From: Rothia nasimurium
GTDB taxonomy: Bacteria; Actinomycetota; Actinomycetes; Actinomycetales; Micrococcaceae
Reading direction: 5' to 3'
Assembly: GCF_928391935.1 (NCBI RefSeq)
Contig: NZ_CAKMTD010000001.1
Span: forward strand, 434,001 to 498,000
DNA length: 64,000 nt
Shown: positions 34,668 through 43,495 of the stretch, in pieces
How positions within the stretch are numbered: the stretch's first letter is position 1
How the letters are laid out: the number at the start of each line of letters is the position of its first letter
The notes under the pieces: generated by a model
Databases searched by the model: none
What the model was told of the DNA's origin: nothing
The model's input: only the letters and a program-made list of their open reading frames with translations
Position numbers and translations under genes: made by a program

Positions 34668-35948
34668 TTATCGCTGGGGGTAGTGGCGTTCGTTTTCGCC
34701 GATGTAGACCTGACGGGGGCGGCCGATCTTGCGGTCGGGGTCCTGGACGCCTTCGGTCCATTGGGCGATCCAGCCGGGGAGGCGGCCCAGGGCGAAGAGG
34801 ACGGTGAACATGTGTTCGGGGAAGCCCATGGCCTTGTAGATCAGGCCGGTGTAGAAGTCTACGTTGGGGTAGAGCTTACGTTCGATGAAGTAGTCGTCGT
34901 TGAGGGCCTTTTCTTCGAGGCGCATGGCGATGTCGAAGAGTTCTGAGTTGCCACCGATGGATTCGAGGATTTCGTCGGCGGTCTTCTTGACGATGCGGGC
35001 ACGCGGGTCGTAGTTCTTGTAGACGCGGTGGCCGAAGCCCATGAGGCGAACGCCGTCTTCCTTGCGCTTGACCTTTTCCATGAATTCTTCGGGGGTGAGG
35101 CCCTGCTGCTGGATCTGGTTGAGCATTTTCAGGACGGCCTCGTTGGCGCCGCCGTGCAGGGGGCCGTAGAGGGCGTTGATGCCAGCTGAGACGGAGGCGA
35201 ACATGTTGGCGTTGGAGGAGCCGACCAGGCGCACGGTTGAGGTTGAGCAGTTCTGCTCGTGGTCTGCGTGGAGTAGCAGCAGGAGGTCAAGGGCCTTGGC
35301 GTGCAGGGGGTTGACTTCGTATTCCTCGGTGGGGAATCCGAAGCACATGCGGAGGAAGTTCTCGGTGTAGTTGAGCTCGTTCTTGGGGTAGATGGACGGC
35401 TCGCCCTTGGACTTCTTGTAGGCATAGGCGGCTAGGGTGGGCACCTTGGAGAGCAGGCGGAAGGTGGAGACTTCTACCTGGCGGGGGTCGAAGGGGTCGA
35501 GGGAGTCGGGGTAGAAGGTTGACATGGCTGAGACGCTCGAAGCGAGCACTGCCATGGGGTGGGCGTCGCGGGGGAAGCCTCGGAAGAAGAACTTGAAGTC
35601 CTCATGCACCATGGTGTGGCGGCGAATCATGAGGTCGAATTCTTCAAGCTGGTCGGGGGTGGGGAGTTCCCCGTAGATGAGGAGGTAGGCGACCTCAATG
35701 AAGCTGGATTTTTCGGCCAGTTCTTCGATGGGGTAGCCCCGGTAACGCAGGATGCCGGCGTCGCCATCAATGTAGGTAATGGCTGACTTGGCGTTTGCTG
35801 TGTTCATGAAGCCGGGGTCGTAGGCTACCTTGCCGGTTTCTTTGAGCATGCCAGCAACATCGAAGGCACCATTACCTTCGGTTGCTTCCACTGCAGGCAG
35901 GGGCAGTTCTTTGCCGTCATAGCTCAGCAGGGCCTTGTTCTCTGTCAT
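34668..35948 (-). CDS. gltA: citrate synthase (type II)
   Basis: A 426-residue enzyme condensing acetyl-CoA and oxaloacetate. Catalytic residues appear in [15 protein letters not shown] (His), [16 protein letters not shown] (His and substrate Arg) and [14 protein letters not shown] (Asp). The N-terminal domain ([12 protein letters not shown]) is the beta-rich extension of the hexameric Gram-negative/actinobacterial type. The 215-bp upstream region carries a CRP/GlxR-like site and a 10-bp stem, suggesting carbon-source control as known for corynebacterial gltA. Confidence 0.96.
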   Translation of the reverse strand: MTENKALLSYDGKELPLPAVEATEGNGAFDVAGMLKETGKVAYDPGFMNTANAKSAITYIDGDAGILRYRGYPIEELAEKSSFIEVAYLLIYGELPTPDQLEEFDLMIRRHTMVHEDFKFFFRGFPRDAHPMAVLASSVSAMSTFYPDSLDPFDPRQVEVSTFRLLSKVPTLAAYAYKKSKGEPSIYPKNELNYTENFLRMCFGFPTEEYEVNPLHAKALDLLLLLHADHEQNCSTSTVRLVGSSNANMFASVSAGINALYGPLHGGANEAVLKMLNQIQQQGLTPEEFMEKVKRKEDGVRLMGFGHRVYKNYDPRARIVKKTADEILESIGGNSELFDIAMRLEEKALNDDYFIERKLYPNVDFYTGLIYKAMGFPEHMFTVLFALGRLPGWIAQWTEGVQDPDRKIGRPRQVYIGENERHYPQR

Positions 35949-36007
35949 TGTGTTCCTCCATGTCTTACGAGGCTACGCGCTTCGTATCGCGTGGTGTGAT
36001 GCTGTGG

Positions 36008-36045
36008 GTGTTGGGTGCCCGTCAGTGTGGGAGGACACCCAACAC
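36008..36045 (-). promoter_or_regulatory. hairpin upstream of gltA
   Basis: Perfect 10-bp arms GTGTTGGGTG (36008-36017) and CACCCAACAC (36036-36045) with an 18-nt loop, 60 bp upstream of the gltA ATG. It would lie in the 5' leader if the promoter is near 36060. Confidence 0.45.
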
Positions 36046-36086
36046 ACGCACGCAGGTCATGTTATGCACCACATTACAGGAGTTGA

Positions 36087-36100
36087 TGTGCGAGGTCACA
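36087..36100. promoter_or_regulatory. CRP/GlxR-like binding site upstream of gltA
   Basis: TGTG-CGAGGT-CACA fits the TGTG-N6-CACA pattern of CRP-family regulators (GlxR in corynebacteria, which controls gltA there). A minus-strand TAACAT at 36064-36059 could be the -10 box, which would place the site near position -41. Confidence 0.5.
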
Positions 36101-36163
36101 TCAGGTTTCATTAGGTGGCCTACATTACGGCATGTAGCGCCTCTTATTTGACAGGGGTGCTTT

Positions 36164-37297
36164 TTATTGTGCGGTCAGGCGCTGGGCGGCTGCTGCAATG
36201 TCGGCGTCTGATCCTGTCAGGGCGATTCGGACGTAGCCGTGTCCGGCTTCCCCGTAGAAGACGCCGGGGCCGATGATGATTCCCTTCTCGGCGAAGCGTT
36301 GCACGGTTGCCCAGGTGTCTTCCCCGGCGGTTGCCCAGAGGTAGAGGCCTGCTTCTGAGTTTTCGACGGTGAGGCCGAAGGCCTGTAGGGCGGGCAGGAG
36401 GATTTCGCGGCGGGCCCGGTAGAGGTCTTTTTGTGCTTCGACGTGGGCGTCGTCCTGTAGGGCTGCGGTCATGGCTACCTGGACGGGGGCGGGCACGATC
36501 ATGCCAGCGTGCTTACGGGAGTTGACCAGGTTGGCCATGATGGTGGGGTCGCCGGCGAGGAAGGCTCCCCGGTAGCCTGCGAAGTTTGACTGTTTTGAGA
36601 GAGAGTAGGCGGCTAGCACCAGGTCTTGGGTGTTTCCGCAGACTCGGGGATCGAGGATGGAGGGTACGGCCTGGCCGCCGCGTTGGACGTCCCATTCCCC
36701 CCAGCCGAGTTCGGCGTAACATTCGTCGGAGGCGACGACGGCACCCAGGGCGCGGGCGTCGTCCACGATCTTTTTGAGCTCGTTAACATCGCGCACAATG
36801 CCGGTGGGGTTGGCTGGTGAGTTAACCCAGACGAGGCGGACGCGGTCTCGGGTGGCATCGTCGAGTTCGTCCAGGGTGTCAGCGGCGATGGGTGTGGCCC
36901 CGGCGAGTTGGGCGCCGATGTCATAGGTGGGGTAGGCGACGGTGGGGCGGACAACGATGTCCCCCTCCCCCAGGCCGAGGAGGAAGGGCAACCAGGCTAC
37001 GAGTTCTTTTGAGCCGATGGTGGGCATGACCTGGTCGACGGTGAGGTTTGGGACGCCGCGGCGGCGGGCGAACCAGTCTACGATGGCTTGACGCAGGGTG
37101 ATGGTGCCGTGGGTGGTGGGGTAGCCGTGGGCGTCGGTAGCACCCGCGAGGGCTTCCCGGATGACGGTTGGGGTGGGGTCGACGGGGGTGCCGATGGAGA
37201 GGTTGACGACGCCGTCGGGGTGTTGTTCTGCGATGGCCCGGTAGGGGGCCATGGTGTCCCAGGGGTAGTCGGGCAGGTTGAGGCCGTATTCGCGCAT
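36164..37297 (-). CDS. dapC: succinyldiaminopimelate transaminase
   Basis: A 377-residue class I/II aminotransferase using PLP. The PLP lysine is in YSLSKQSNFAGYRGAF near residue 235, the NSPANPTGIVRDV motif near 160 binds the cofactor ring, and SDECYAELG near 192 contains the Asp/Tyr pair. The order dapC - fdxA matches the actinobacterial arrangement in which this gene is DapC (M. tuberculosis Rv0858c beside fdxC). It completes the DapD-DapC-DapE succinylase branch in this window. Confidence 0.92.
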   Translation of the reverse strand: MREYGLNLPDYPWDTMAPYRAIAEQHPDGVVNLSIGTPVDPTPTVIREALAGATDAHGYPTTHGTITLRQAIVDWFARRRGVPNLTVDQVMPTIGSKELVAWLPFLLGLGEGDIVVRPTVAYPTYDIGAQLAGATPIAADTLDELDDATRDRVRLVWVNSPANPTGIVRDVNELKKIVDDARALGAVVASDECYAELGWGEWDVQRGGQAVPSILDPRVCGNTQDLVLAAYSLSKQSNFAGYRGAFLAGDPTIMANLVNSRKHAGMIVPAPVQVAMTAALQDDAHVEAQKDLYRARREILLPALQAFGLTVENSEAGLYLWATAGEDTWATVQRFAEKGIIIGPGVFYGEAGHGYVRIALTGSDADIAAAAQRLTAQ

Positions 37298-37417
37298 GGT
37301 TCGCTTTCTCTTGTGATGATGTTTGTTTTCTAGTGTAAGCCTTTGAATATAACTAAAGGAGCGAGTATCTCACGAGATACTCGCTCCTTGTGCCTGGAAT
37401 GTTGGCTAGTTTTAGTC

Positions 37418-37492
37418 CTGGTTTTGCGGGGGCAGGGCTGCGATCATGGGGGCGTCCTTGGCGATTTTGCCCAGGCGGGCAGCGCCGCCAGG
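37418..37492. repeat. 75-bp direct repeat of the fdxA 3' end, distal copy
   Basis: Identical to 37572-37646, which encodes the last 25 codons of fdxA. The distal copy continues outward into GGACTAA on the minus strand, giving the alternative ending PPQNQD. It is untranslated now because the working stop comes first. Confidence 0.85.
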
Positions 37493-37497
37493 ATGGA

Positions 37498-37536
37498 GGG
37501 AAAAATTCCGAGCGCGCGAGGAAAATAATTTTTCCC
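37498..37536. repeat. hairpin with conserved 19-nt loop (inserted at fdxA)
   Basis: A 10-bp stem GGGAAAAATT/AATTTTTCCC surrounds a loop starting CCGAGCGCGCGAGGAAA. Repeat copy A has the same 17 nt at the same place in a 19-nt loop, on the other strand, but on a different 11-bp stem (3571-3611). It sits between the two fdxA 3'-end copies. Confidence 0.6.
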
Positions 37537-37568
37537 GGAATGGGCTCACCAGGCGGCCCTGCGCTCTT

Positions 37569-37889
37569 CTACTGGTTTTGCGGGGGCAGGGCTGCGATCA
37601 TGGGGGCGTCCTTGGCGATTTTGCCCAGGCGGGCAGCGCCGCCAGGTGAGCCCAGGTCGTCAAAGAACTCTGCGTTGGCTGCTGTGTAGTCTTCCCATTC
37701 TTCGGGGACGTCGTCTTCGTAGTAGATGGCTTCGACGGGGCAGACGGGTTCGCAGGCGCCGCAGTCGACGCATTCGTCGGGGTGGATGTAGAGGGAGCGT
37801 TCGCCTTCGTAGATGCAGTCGACGGGGCATTCTTCGACGCAGGCGCGGTCTTTTACGTCGACGCAGGGTTGGGCGATGATGTAGGTCAT
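37569..37889 (-). CDS. fdxA: ferredoxin (7Fe/8Fe type)
   Basis: A 106-residue ferredoxin. The first cluster motif is C-x7-C-x3-CP (PCVDVKDRACVEECPVDC), as in FdxA proteins with a 3Fe-4S centre. The second is C-x2-C-x2-C-x3-CP (CVDCGACEPVCP) for a 4Fe-4S centre. An acidic C-terminal tail follows. The stop is TAG in the inserted sequence just beyond the 3'-end duplication; the ancestral ending was probably one residue longer. It is an electron carrier for oxidoreductases. Confidence 0.95.
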   Translation of the reverse strand: MTYIIAQPCVDVKDRACVEECPVDCIYEGERSLYIHPDECVDCGACEPVCPVEAIYYEDDVPEEWEDYTAANAEFFDDLGSPGGAARLGKIAKDAPMIAALPPQNQ

Positions 37890-37997
37890 GGTTGCCTTTC
37901 TGGTGGGGCGCTCCGTTGCGTGGTGGATGGGGGTTAGCTGTGGTCTAGTTTATCTGTTTCGCCGGGTGGGGGTGGATTTTTGTGATTGAGGGAATAG

Positions 37998-39293
37998 TTA
38001 TGCTTTGGTGCGGTGGTAGCGGGTGGCGCTGATGATGGCGAGGGTTGCGGCGGTGAGGGTGCCGAGCCCCCAGATGGTGCCTGCTATTCCGATGGGGTTG
38101 ATGGGGTTGAGGTAGACGAGCATGGAGCTTGTTTTGGCGGTGGCGAAGAGTCCTGTGAGGAGGAAGGCGCTTGTTCCGACGAGGGCTGCTGCCCAGTTTT
38201 TTTGGGTGTGGATGGCTGCCCAGGTTGAGGCGAAGTAGATGGTGAGGGTTGCGATGAGTGCGCCCCAGGGGATCCAGAAGGTGCCGAGGTAGAGGATGTG
38301 GGCGTGGTACATGGTTCCGGCGAAGCCTGCGATGAGGCCGAGGGCGATGGAGGTGATGATGGTGTTGGTTGTGCCGGGGGCCTGGTGGGTGGGTTCTGGT
38401 GTGGTTGGTGTTTTTGTTTGGGGGGTGTGGCCGGGTTTGGCCCAGAGGAGTCGGTAGGTTTCGGTGGGGCTGATGGGTTGGCTTACTTTGTTGGAGTATT
38501 CGAAGGTGGTGTCGCTGGTGATGGTGATTTGGGTGGCGTGGGCTCGCATGGCTTCGCGTTTGCGGGCGAGGTTGCCGGTGATGACGGCTTGGGGGCGCTG
38601 GTCTGTGGGGTTGGGGTCTCCTTCGATGCCCCAGACGAGGCTGGGGGTGTAGGGGGTGCCTTCGAGCATGCGGATTGCGGCGAGGGTTGCTTCGTGGGTT
38701 CGTTTGTGGTCGGGGTGGCCGTAGCCGCCGTCGGCGTCGTAGGTGACGACGATGTCGGGGTGGGTTTCTCGGATGACGGCTGCGATGGCTTCGGCTTGGG
38801 GGGTGATGGGTAGGCGGGTGAGGGAGTCTTCGGGTGAGGCGGGGTTGGCGGTGGCGCGTCCGTCCTTGCCCCAGGCCATGCCGGAGTCGCGGTAGTGGGT
38901 GCGTTCGCCGGGGAGGGCGCTGGGGCCTTGGCCGAGGTAGGTGTTGTGGTGGATTCCGAGGGCTTTGATGGCGGCGGTGAGTTCTGTGGTTCGGAGGTGG
39001 CCGAGGGCGTCGCCGTGGTCTGTGGTTCCGGGGTGGTTGTGTTCGAGGTGTTTGAGGGCGGGGTCGATGACTTCTCCGAGTTCACCGCGGGTCATGGTGA
39101 GGAGGTGGAGGGTGGCTCCTTGGTCGGCGAGTGCCCCGATGGTTGCCCCGGTTGAGGACGATTCGTCGTCGGGGTGGGCGTGGACAAAGAGGACGGTGGC
39201 GTCGTGGGGGGTGAGTCCTGCTGGCAGCAGGGTGGTGGCGGCGTGGGGGTCGGTGTGTTGCCCTGGGGTGGGGTAATAAGGGGTGGTTTCCAT
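37998..39293 (-). CDS. mshB: MshB-like PIG-L deacetylase with C-terminal membrane domain
   Basis: A 431-residue protein (448 if an ATG at 39344 is used; ATG 39293 has AAAGAAG close upstream). The PIG-L/LmbE domain covers about residues 30-290: VLFVHAHPDDESSSTGATI (zinc ligands HPDD), MTRGELGEV, and YGHPDHKRTHEATLAAI (third ligand). The last 130 residues hold about four membrane segments (IITSIALGLIAGFAGTMYHA onwards). MshB removes acetyl from GlcNAc-inositol in mycothiol synthesis. The membrane tail is not part of the mycobacterial enzyme but is seen in Micrococcaceae relatives (from memory). Confidence 0.82.
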   Translation of the reverse strand: METTPYYPTPGQHTDPHAATTLLPAGLTPHDATVLFVHAHPDDESSSTGATIGALADQGATLHLLTMTRGELGEVIDPALKHLEHNHPGTTDHGDALGHLRTTELTAAIKALGIHHNTYLGQGPSALPGERTHYRDSGMAWGKDGRATANPASPEDSLTRLPITPQAEAIAAVIRETHPDIVVTYDADGGYGHPDHKRTHEATLAAIRMLEGTPYTPSLVWGIEGDPNPTDQRPQAVITGNLARKREAMRAHATQITITSDTTFEYSNKVSQPISPTETYRLLWAKPGHTPQTKTPTTPEPTHQAPGTTNTIITSIALGLIAGFAGTMYHAHILYLGTFWIPWGALIATLTIYFASTWAAIHTQKNWAAALVGTSAFLLTGLFATAKTSSMLVYLNPINPIGIAGTIWGLGTLTAATLAIISATRYHRTKA

Positions 39294-39463
39294 GTCTTCT
39301 TTGCTGGAGTTGCGGTGAACGGTAGGGTGGGGTTCGAGCGTCATTTTATCTGCTGATACTTGGGTTTAGCTGGGTTTTGCGGATAGTTTATGATGATGAG
39401 CGGTCCATCACATATTTATAGAGGAGTCTTACCGGGTTTTCCGGTGGGGCGTTTAAGGGTTTT

Positions 39464-41077
39464 ATGAGTACTCAGTTTGGGTGGAAGGCCGGGGTTTTGA
39501 CTGCCCTGGTTGTCTTGTCGTGTAGTTTTTTGTCACCGGTTCCGGCTACTGCGGTGGAGGGCGAGTCGTCGCCTGCTGCTGGTGTGGCTTCTGTCCGTCC
39601 TTCCCCTGAGGGGCAGATTCCTTATGGTGAGGCGAAGATGGGTGCTGGCGCCTATGAGGTTCTTGAGGACGGTTCTGTTTCGTCTTTTGGCCGTGCTGCA
39701 GCGAATCCTGTGCCGACTTTGCCGGGTGGTTTGGGCGTGTACGGGATGGACGTGTCGAGTCATCAGAAGACTGTTGACTGGAGTCAGAACTATGCGGATG
39801 GTTCCCGGTTTGCCATTGTTAAGGCTACTGAGTCGAATTGGTATGTGAATCCTCGGCAGAAGGAGCAGTATGACGGCGCAGGTAGCGTCGGTATGCTGCG
39901 CGGGGTGTATCATTTCGCGGTGCCGTCTGATAGTTCTGGTGCTGAGCAGGCCCGGTATTTTGTGGCGAACAGTCAGAAGTGGACCCAGGATGGTAAGACC
40001 CTGCCGGGCATGCTTGATCTTGAGTGGAATCCTTATCTGAGTGACGGCGATATTTGTTTTGATATGACCCCGGCCCAGCTGACTGCCTGGGCTAAGGAAT
40101 TTGCGGCGACCTACCGTCAGCTGACTGGCCGTTACCCTCTGCTGTATACAGCAACTGGTTGGGTTAATAGCTGCCTGAATGGTTCCTTAACTGAGCTGTC
40201 TTTTATGCCGCTTCATCTGGCCCGTTACCAGCCGACTGTTGGCCCTATGCCTGTGGGCTACAGTACCTATGATCTGTGGCAGTTTAGTGATTCTGGGCCT
40301 TATGCTGGGGACTCTAACGTTTTTAACGGCACCATGGATGATCTCAAACGTCTGGCCCTGAACCCGCGCTACCGCCCCCTTGGTGCTACATCCAGTACAG
40401 CTACCCGGGGTCTTTACACTTTGAAGGGCGGTATCGGCGGTTTCTACCTTCAGAACTATCGCGCCTTGAAGCAGCCCCTGACCAATGAGTACGGGGTTCA
40501 GCTCGGGGGCGTGGCCCAGGCCTTCGATAACGGTTACCACGTCTACTGGCACCCGGGCACCGGCGCCCACTCAATCTACTGGAGGGGCGCTATCGGGGAT
40601 CGTTTTGCCCAGACCGGCTATGAAACCGGGTGGGGCTTCCCCCTGACCGAGGACCGCCCGATGTCTTACGGCGCTGAACAGATCTTCCGTCACCCCAGCG
40701 GCAAGAACACCGCTGTTTACTGGTCAAATTACACTGGCCTTCACACTATGGTGGCCTGGGGTGGTATTGATGGTCACTGGAATAAGAACACTGCCCGCTA
40801 TGGTTTCCCCATTACCGATGAAGTAGCGGTTGGTTCTGGGGCAGTGGTTCGTTTTGAGAAGGGTGAGTCCCTGTACTGGGCCCCGAACACTGGTACCACT
40901 GCGGTTGTAACCGGTGGTGCCCTGCGTGATGCCTGGGTACGGGCCGGTTACCACCAGCAGCTGGGCTTCCCCATCCATGATGAGCGCCGGGAGGCCGATG
41001 GCAACATGCACCTCCGCCTGAGCTCTGGAGCCCATTTTGTCTGGAACGAGCGGCAGGGCACCCGCCGCCTCAAGTAG
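39464..41077 (+). CDS. secreted GH25 lysozyme with LGFP repeats
   Basis: A 537-residue exported muramidase. A signal peptide (KAGVLTALVVLSCSFLSPVPATA) ends near residue 31. A linker precedes the GH25 domain (about 92-300) with YGMDVSSHQ and MLDLEWN, supplying the catalytic Asp and Glu, and LWQFSDSG. The C-terminal 200 residues hold LGFP-type cell-wall repeats (GWGFPLTED, RYGFPITDE, QLGFPIHDE). It would cleave the peptidoglycan glycan strand at the cell surface, either in self-remodelling or against competitors. Base composition is less GC-rich near its start than its neighbours. Confidence 0.93.
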   Translation: MSTQFGWKAGVLTALVVLSCSFLSPVPATAVEGESSPAAGVASVRPSPEGQIPYGEAKMGAGAYEVLEDGSVSSFGRAAANPVPTLPGGLGVYGMDVSSHQKTVDWSQNYADGSRFAIVKATESNWYVNPRQKEQYDGAGSVGMLRGVYHFAVPSDSSGAEQARYFVANSQKWTQDGKTLPGMLDLEWNPYLSDGDICFDMTPAQLTAWAKEFAATYRQLTGRYPLLYTATGWVNSCLNGSLTELSFMPLHLARYQPTVGPMPVGYSTYDLWQFSDSGPYAGDSNVFNGTMDDLKRLALNPRYRPLGATSSTATRGLYTLKGGIGGFYLQNYRALKQPLTNEYGVQLGGVAQAFDNGYHVYWHPGTGAHSIYWRGAIGDRFAQTGYETGWGFPLTEDRPMSYGAEQIFRHPSGKNTAVYWSNYTGLHTMVAWGGIDGHWNKNTARYGFPITDEVAVGSGAVVRFEKGESLYWAPNTGTTAVVTGGALRDAWVRAGYHQQLGFPIHDERREADGNMHLRLSSGAHFVWNERQGTRRLK

Positions 41078-41097
41078 GGTTCCCTGAGCCAAGCTAT

Positions 41098-41146
41098 AGC
41101 CGGACGGACCTGCCTCAAGGGAGGCGGGGCCGTCCGGCTCTTCTTT
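41098..41146 (+). terminator. terminator after the GH25 gene
   Basis: A stem AGCCGGACGG/CCGTCCGGCT with an inner TGCCTC/GAGGC(G) extension, followed by CTTCTTTA. Confidence 0.8.
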
Positions 41147-41182
41147 ACCCAACTTTGGACCAGGAACAAGCCACCTGGCCTT

Positions 41183-41232
41183 GAAACAAAAAGTCTCGGC
41201 CCCACCCCCAAGCTGGGGTGGGGCCGAGACTT
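41183..41232 (-). terminator. terminator after typA
   Basis: Minus strand: a long stem AAGTCTCGGCCCC... pairing with GGGGCCGAGACTT, followed by TTTTTGTTTC. Confidence 0.85.
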
Positions 41233-41257
41233 GCTATGTAGCCCTGAGGGCTAGGGC

Positions 41258-43171
41258 TTAGGCCTTGGCGCGGCGGCGGGCTTCACGCACGCGCTCATTG
41301 GAATCCAGGATGACCTTGCGGATACGGATGGCTTCGGGGGTGACCTCAACACATTCGTCCTCGCGGGCCCATTCCAGGGACTCTTCCAGGGTGAGCTTCT
41401 TGGGAGGGGTCATGTTTTCGAAGTTATCAGCGGTTGAAGAGCGCATGTTGGTGAGCTTCTTCTCGCGGGTGATGTTGACTTCCATGTCGTCGGCGCGGGA
41501 GTTTTCGCCGATGATCATGCCCTCATAGACCTCTGAGGTGGGTTCAACGAAGATGGTGCCACGTTCCTGCAGGCCGATGATGGCGTAGGGGGTGACGACG
41601 CCCGCGCGGTCAGAGATCATGGAGCCGTTGGAGCGGTAGTCGATGTCGCCAGCCCAGGGCTCGTAACCGGTGGAGTAGGACGAGGAGATACCGGCACCGC
41701 GGGTTTCGGTAAGGAACTTGGTGCGGAAGCCGATCAGGCCGCGGGCGGGTACGGCAAATTCCATGCGGACCCAGCCGGTGCCGTTGTTGGCCATGTTTTC
41801 CATGCGGCCCTTGCGAGCTGCCATGAGCTGGGTCACGGCGCCCAGGAATTCTTCGGGCACATCAATAATCATGTGCTCCATGGGCTCGTGAACCTTGCCG
41901 TCGATGGTCTTGGTAACAACCTGGGGCTTGCCGACGGTCAGCTCGAAGCCTTCGCGGCGCATCTGCTCAACTAGGATTGCCAGGGCGAGTTCGCCTCGGC
42001 CCTGGACTTCCCAGGCGTCAGGACGCTCGGTGGGAAGAACCTTGAGGGAGACGTTACCGATCAGTTCCTTGTCGAGGCGGTCCTTGACCTGGCGGGCGGT
42101 CACCTTAGCGCCCTTGACCTTACCGGCCAGGGGTGAGGTGTTGATACCGATGGTCATGGAGATAGCCGGGTCGTCCACCTTAATCAGGGGCAGGGGCTTG
42201 GGGTTTTCAGGGTCGGTGAGGGTTTCACCGATAGTGATGTCTTCGATACCGGCAACAGCGACGATTTCGCCGGGGCCAGCAGACTCGGCGGGAACGCGCT
42301 CCAGGGCCTTGGTAGCCAGCAGTTCGGAGATACGGACGTTCTTGGTTTCGCCGTCCTGACGTACCCAGGCAACGGTCTGGCCCTTCTTGAGGGTGCCGTT
42401 AAAGATACGCAGCAGAGCCAGGCGGCCCAGGAAGGGGGAAGAGTCCAGGTTGGTCACGTGAGCCTGCAGGACCTCGTTGGGGTCATAGGTGGGGGCAGGG
42501 ACGTGCTCCAGGATGGTCTTGAAGAGGGGTTCAAGATTGTCGTTGTCAGGCAGGGAGCCGTCTGCGGGCTGGTTCAAGGAGGCAGCACCAGCCTTGCCGG
42601 AAGCGTAGACAACAGGGACGTTGAGCAGGGCGTCGACGTCCAGGTCGGGTACCTCATCGGCCAGGTCGCCGGCCAGGCCCAGGAGCAGGTCCATGGATTC
42701 GCCCACGACCTCGTCGATGCGGGCGTCGGGTCGGTCAACCTTGTTGACGACCAGGATAACGGGGAGCTTAGCGGCCAGGGCCTTGCGGAGGACGAAGCGG
42801 GTCTGGGGCAGGGGACCTTCGGATGAGTCAACAAGCAGAACGACACCGTCAACCATGGACAGGCCGCGTTCAACCTCGCCACCGAAGTCTGCGTGGCCGG
42901 GGGTGTCGATGACGTTAATGGTGATTTCTTCGCCATTGGCGGAGGGGCCGGAATAGAACACGGTGGTGTTCTTGGCCAGAATGGTAATGCCCTTTTCCTT
43001 TTCAAGGTCACCGGAGTCCATGACGCGGTCTTCGACGTCAGCGTGGGCCGAGAAGGCGTTGGTCTGCTTGAGCATCGCGTCAACGATGGTGGTCTTGCCG
43101 TGGTCAACGTGGGCTACGATTGCTACGTTTCGCAGATCGCTGCGTGAGGCGGTCTTCTGAGTTTCAGACAT
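41258..43171 (-). CDS. typA: ribosome-associated GTPase TypA/BipA
   Basis: A 637-residue translational GTPase. G1 AHVDHGKTT near residue 18, G3 DTPGHADFGGEVER, G4 NKVDRPDAR and the EF-G-like domains III and V are present, ending in the BipA-specific C-terminal domain (LIGFRTKFLTETRGAG..., basic tail RRRAKA). It acts in ribosome assembly and stress or low-temperature adaptation. The frame opens at 43243, but ATG 43171 gives the family N-terminus. A TATAAT box at 43272-43267 suggests a leader of about 90 nt with a nested hairpin. Confidence 0.96.
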   Translation of the reverse strand: MSETQKTASRSDLRNVAIVAHVDHGKTTIVDAMLKQTNAFSAHADVEDRVMDSGDLEKEKGITILAKNTTVFYSGPSANGEEITINVIDTPGHADFGGEVERGLSMVDGVVLLVDSSEGPLPQTRFVLRKALAAKLPVILVVNKVDRPDARIDEVVGESMDLLLGLAGDLADEVPDLDVDALLNVPVVYASGKAGAASLNQPADGSLPDNDNLEPLFKTILEHVPAPTYDPNEVLQAHVTNLDSSPFLGRLALLRIFNGTLKKGQTVAWVRQDGETKNVRISELLATKALERVPAESAGPGEIVAVAGIEDITIGETLTDPENPKPLPLIKVDDPAISMTIGINTSPLAGKVKGAKVTARQVKDRLDKELIGNVSLKVLPTERPDAWEVQGRGELALAILVEQMRREGFELTVGKPQVVTKTIDGKVHEPMEHMIIDVPEEFLGAVTQLMAARKGRMENMANNGTGWVRMEFAVPARGLIGFRTKFLTETRGAGISSSYSTGYEPWAGDIDYRSNGSMISDRAGVVTPYAIIGLQERGTIFVEPTSEVYEGMIIGENSRADDMEVNITREKKLTNMRSSTADNFENMTPPKKLTLEESLEWAREDECVEVTPEAIRIRKVILDSNERVREARRRAKA

Positions 43172-43495
43172 GCGGAAAGTTTCTCGCTTAACTGTTGGGG
43201 ATAAGGACGCCGGTGCGCGGCTTACCTGCCGAATGTTCGGCATCTGCGCACAGGGCTTTCGCTTCGATTATACCGGCAGCCCCCAAATGAGCTGCTATCT
43301 TGTGCGCCACACTAGAGGCCGCTCTCCCCCCTCCCCCATCCACCTGCGCCCTGGTTCCCTACCAAGCTGCTCAGGAACCTACCGGTCCTCGCCGAAAGGG
43401 CGGCCCCCGCGTCCCTAGCTTTTGATAGGGGGCGGGGGCCGGAGTTAGGCTCAAGGGCCGGGTGCGGCACCGGGCGGAATCACCTGACTGTGGGG
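43172..43495. other. intergenic region: typA leader and BCCT 3' end
   Basis: This 324-bp stretch has no gene I can support. The typA half contains a minus-strand TATAAT (43272-43267) and, in the predicted leader, nested inverted repeats GTGCGC/GCGCAC (43213-43252) around GCCGAA/TTCGGC. The other half holds a GC-rich hairpin (see next entry). The middle (43320-43400) is C-rich without visible signals. Confidence 0.5.
43402..43440 (-). terminator. GC-rich hairpin after the BCCT gene
   Basis: GGCCCCCGC/GCGGGGGCC with an inner CTA/TAG pairing, about 55 bp past the BCCT stop; no T tract. Confidence 0.5.
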
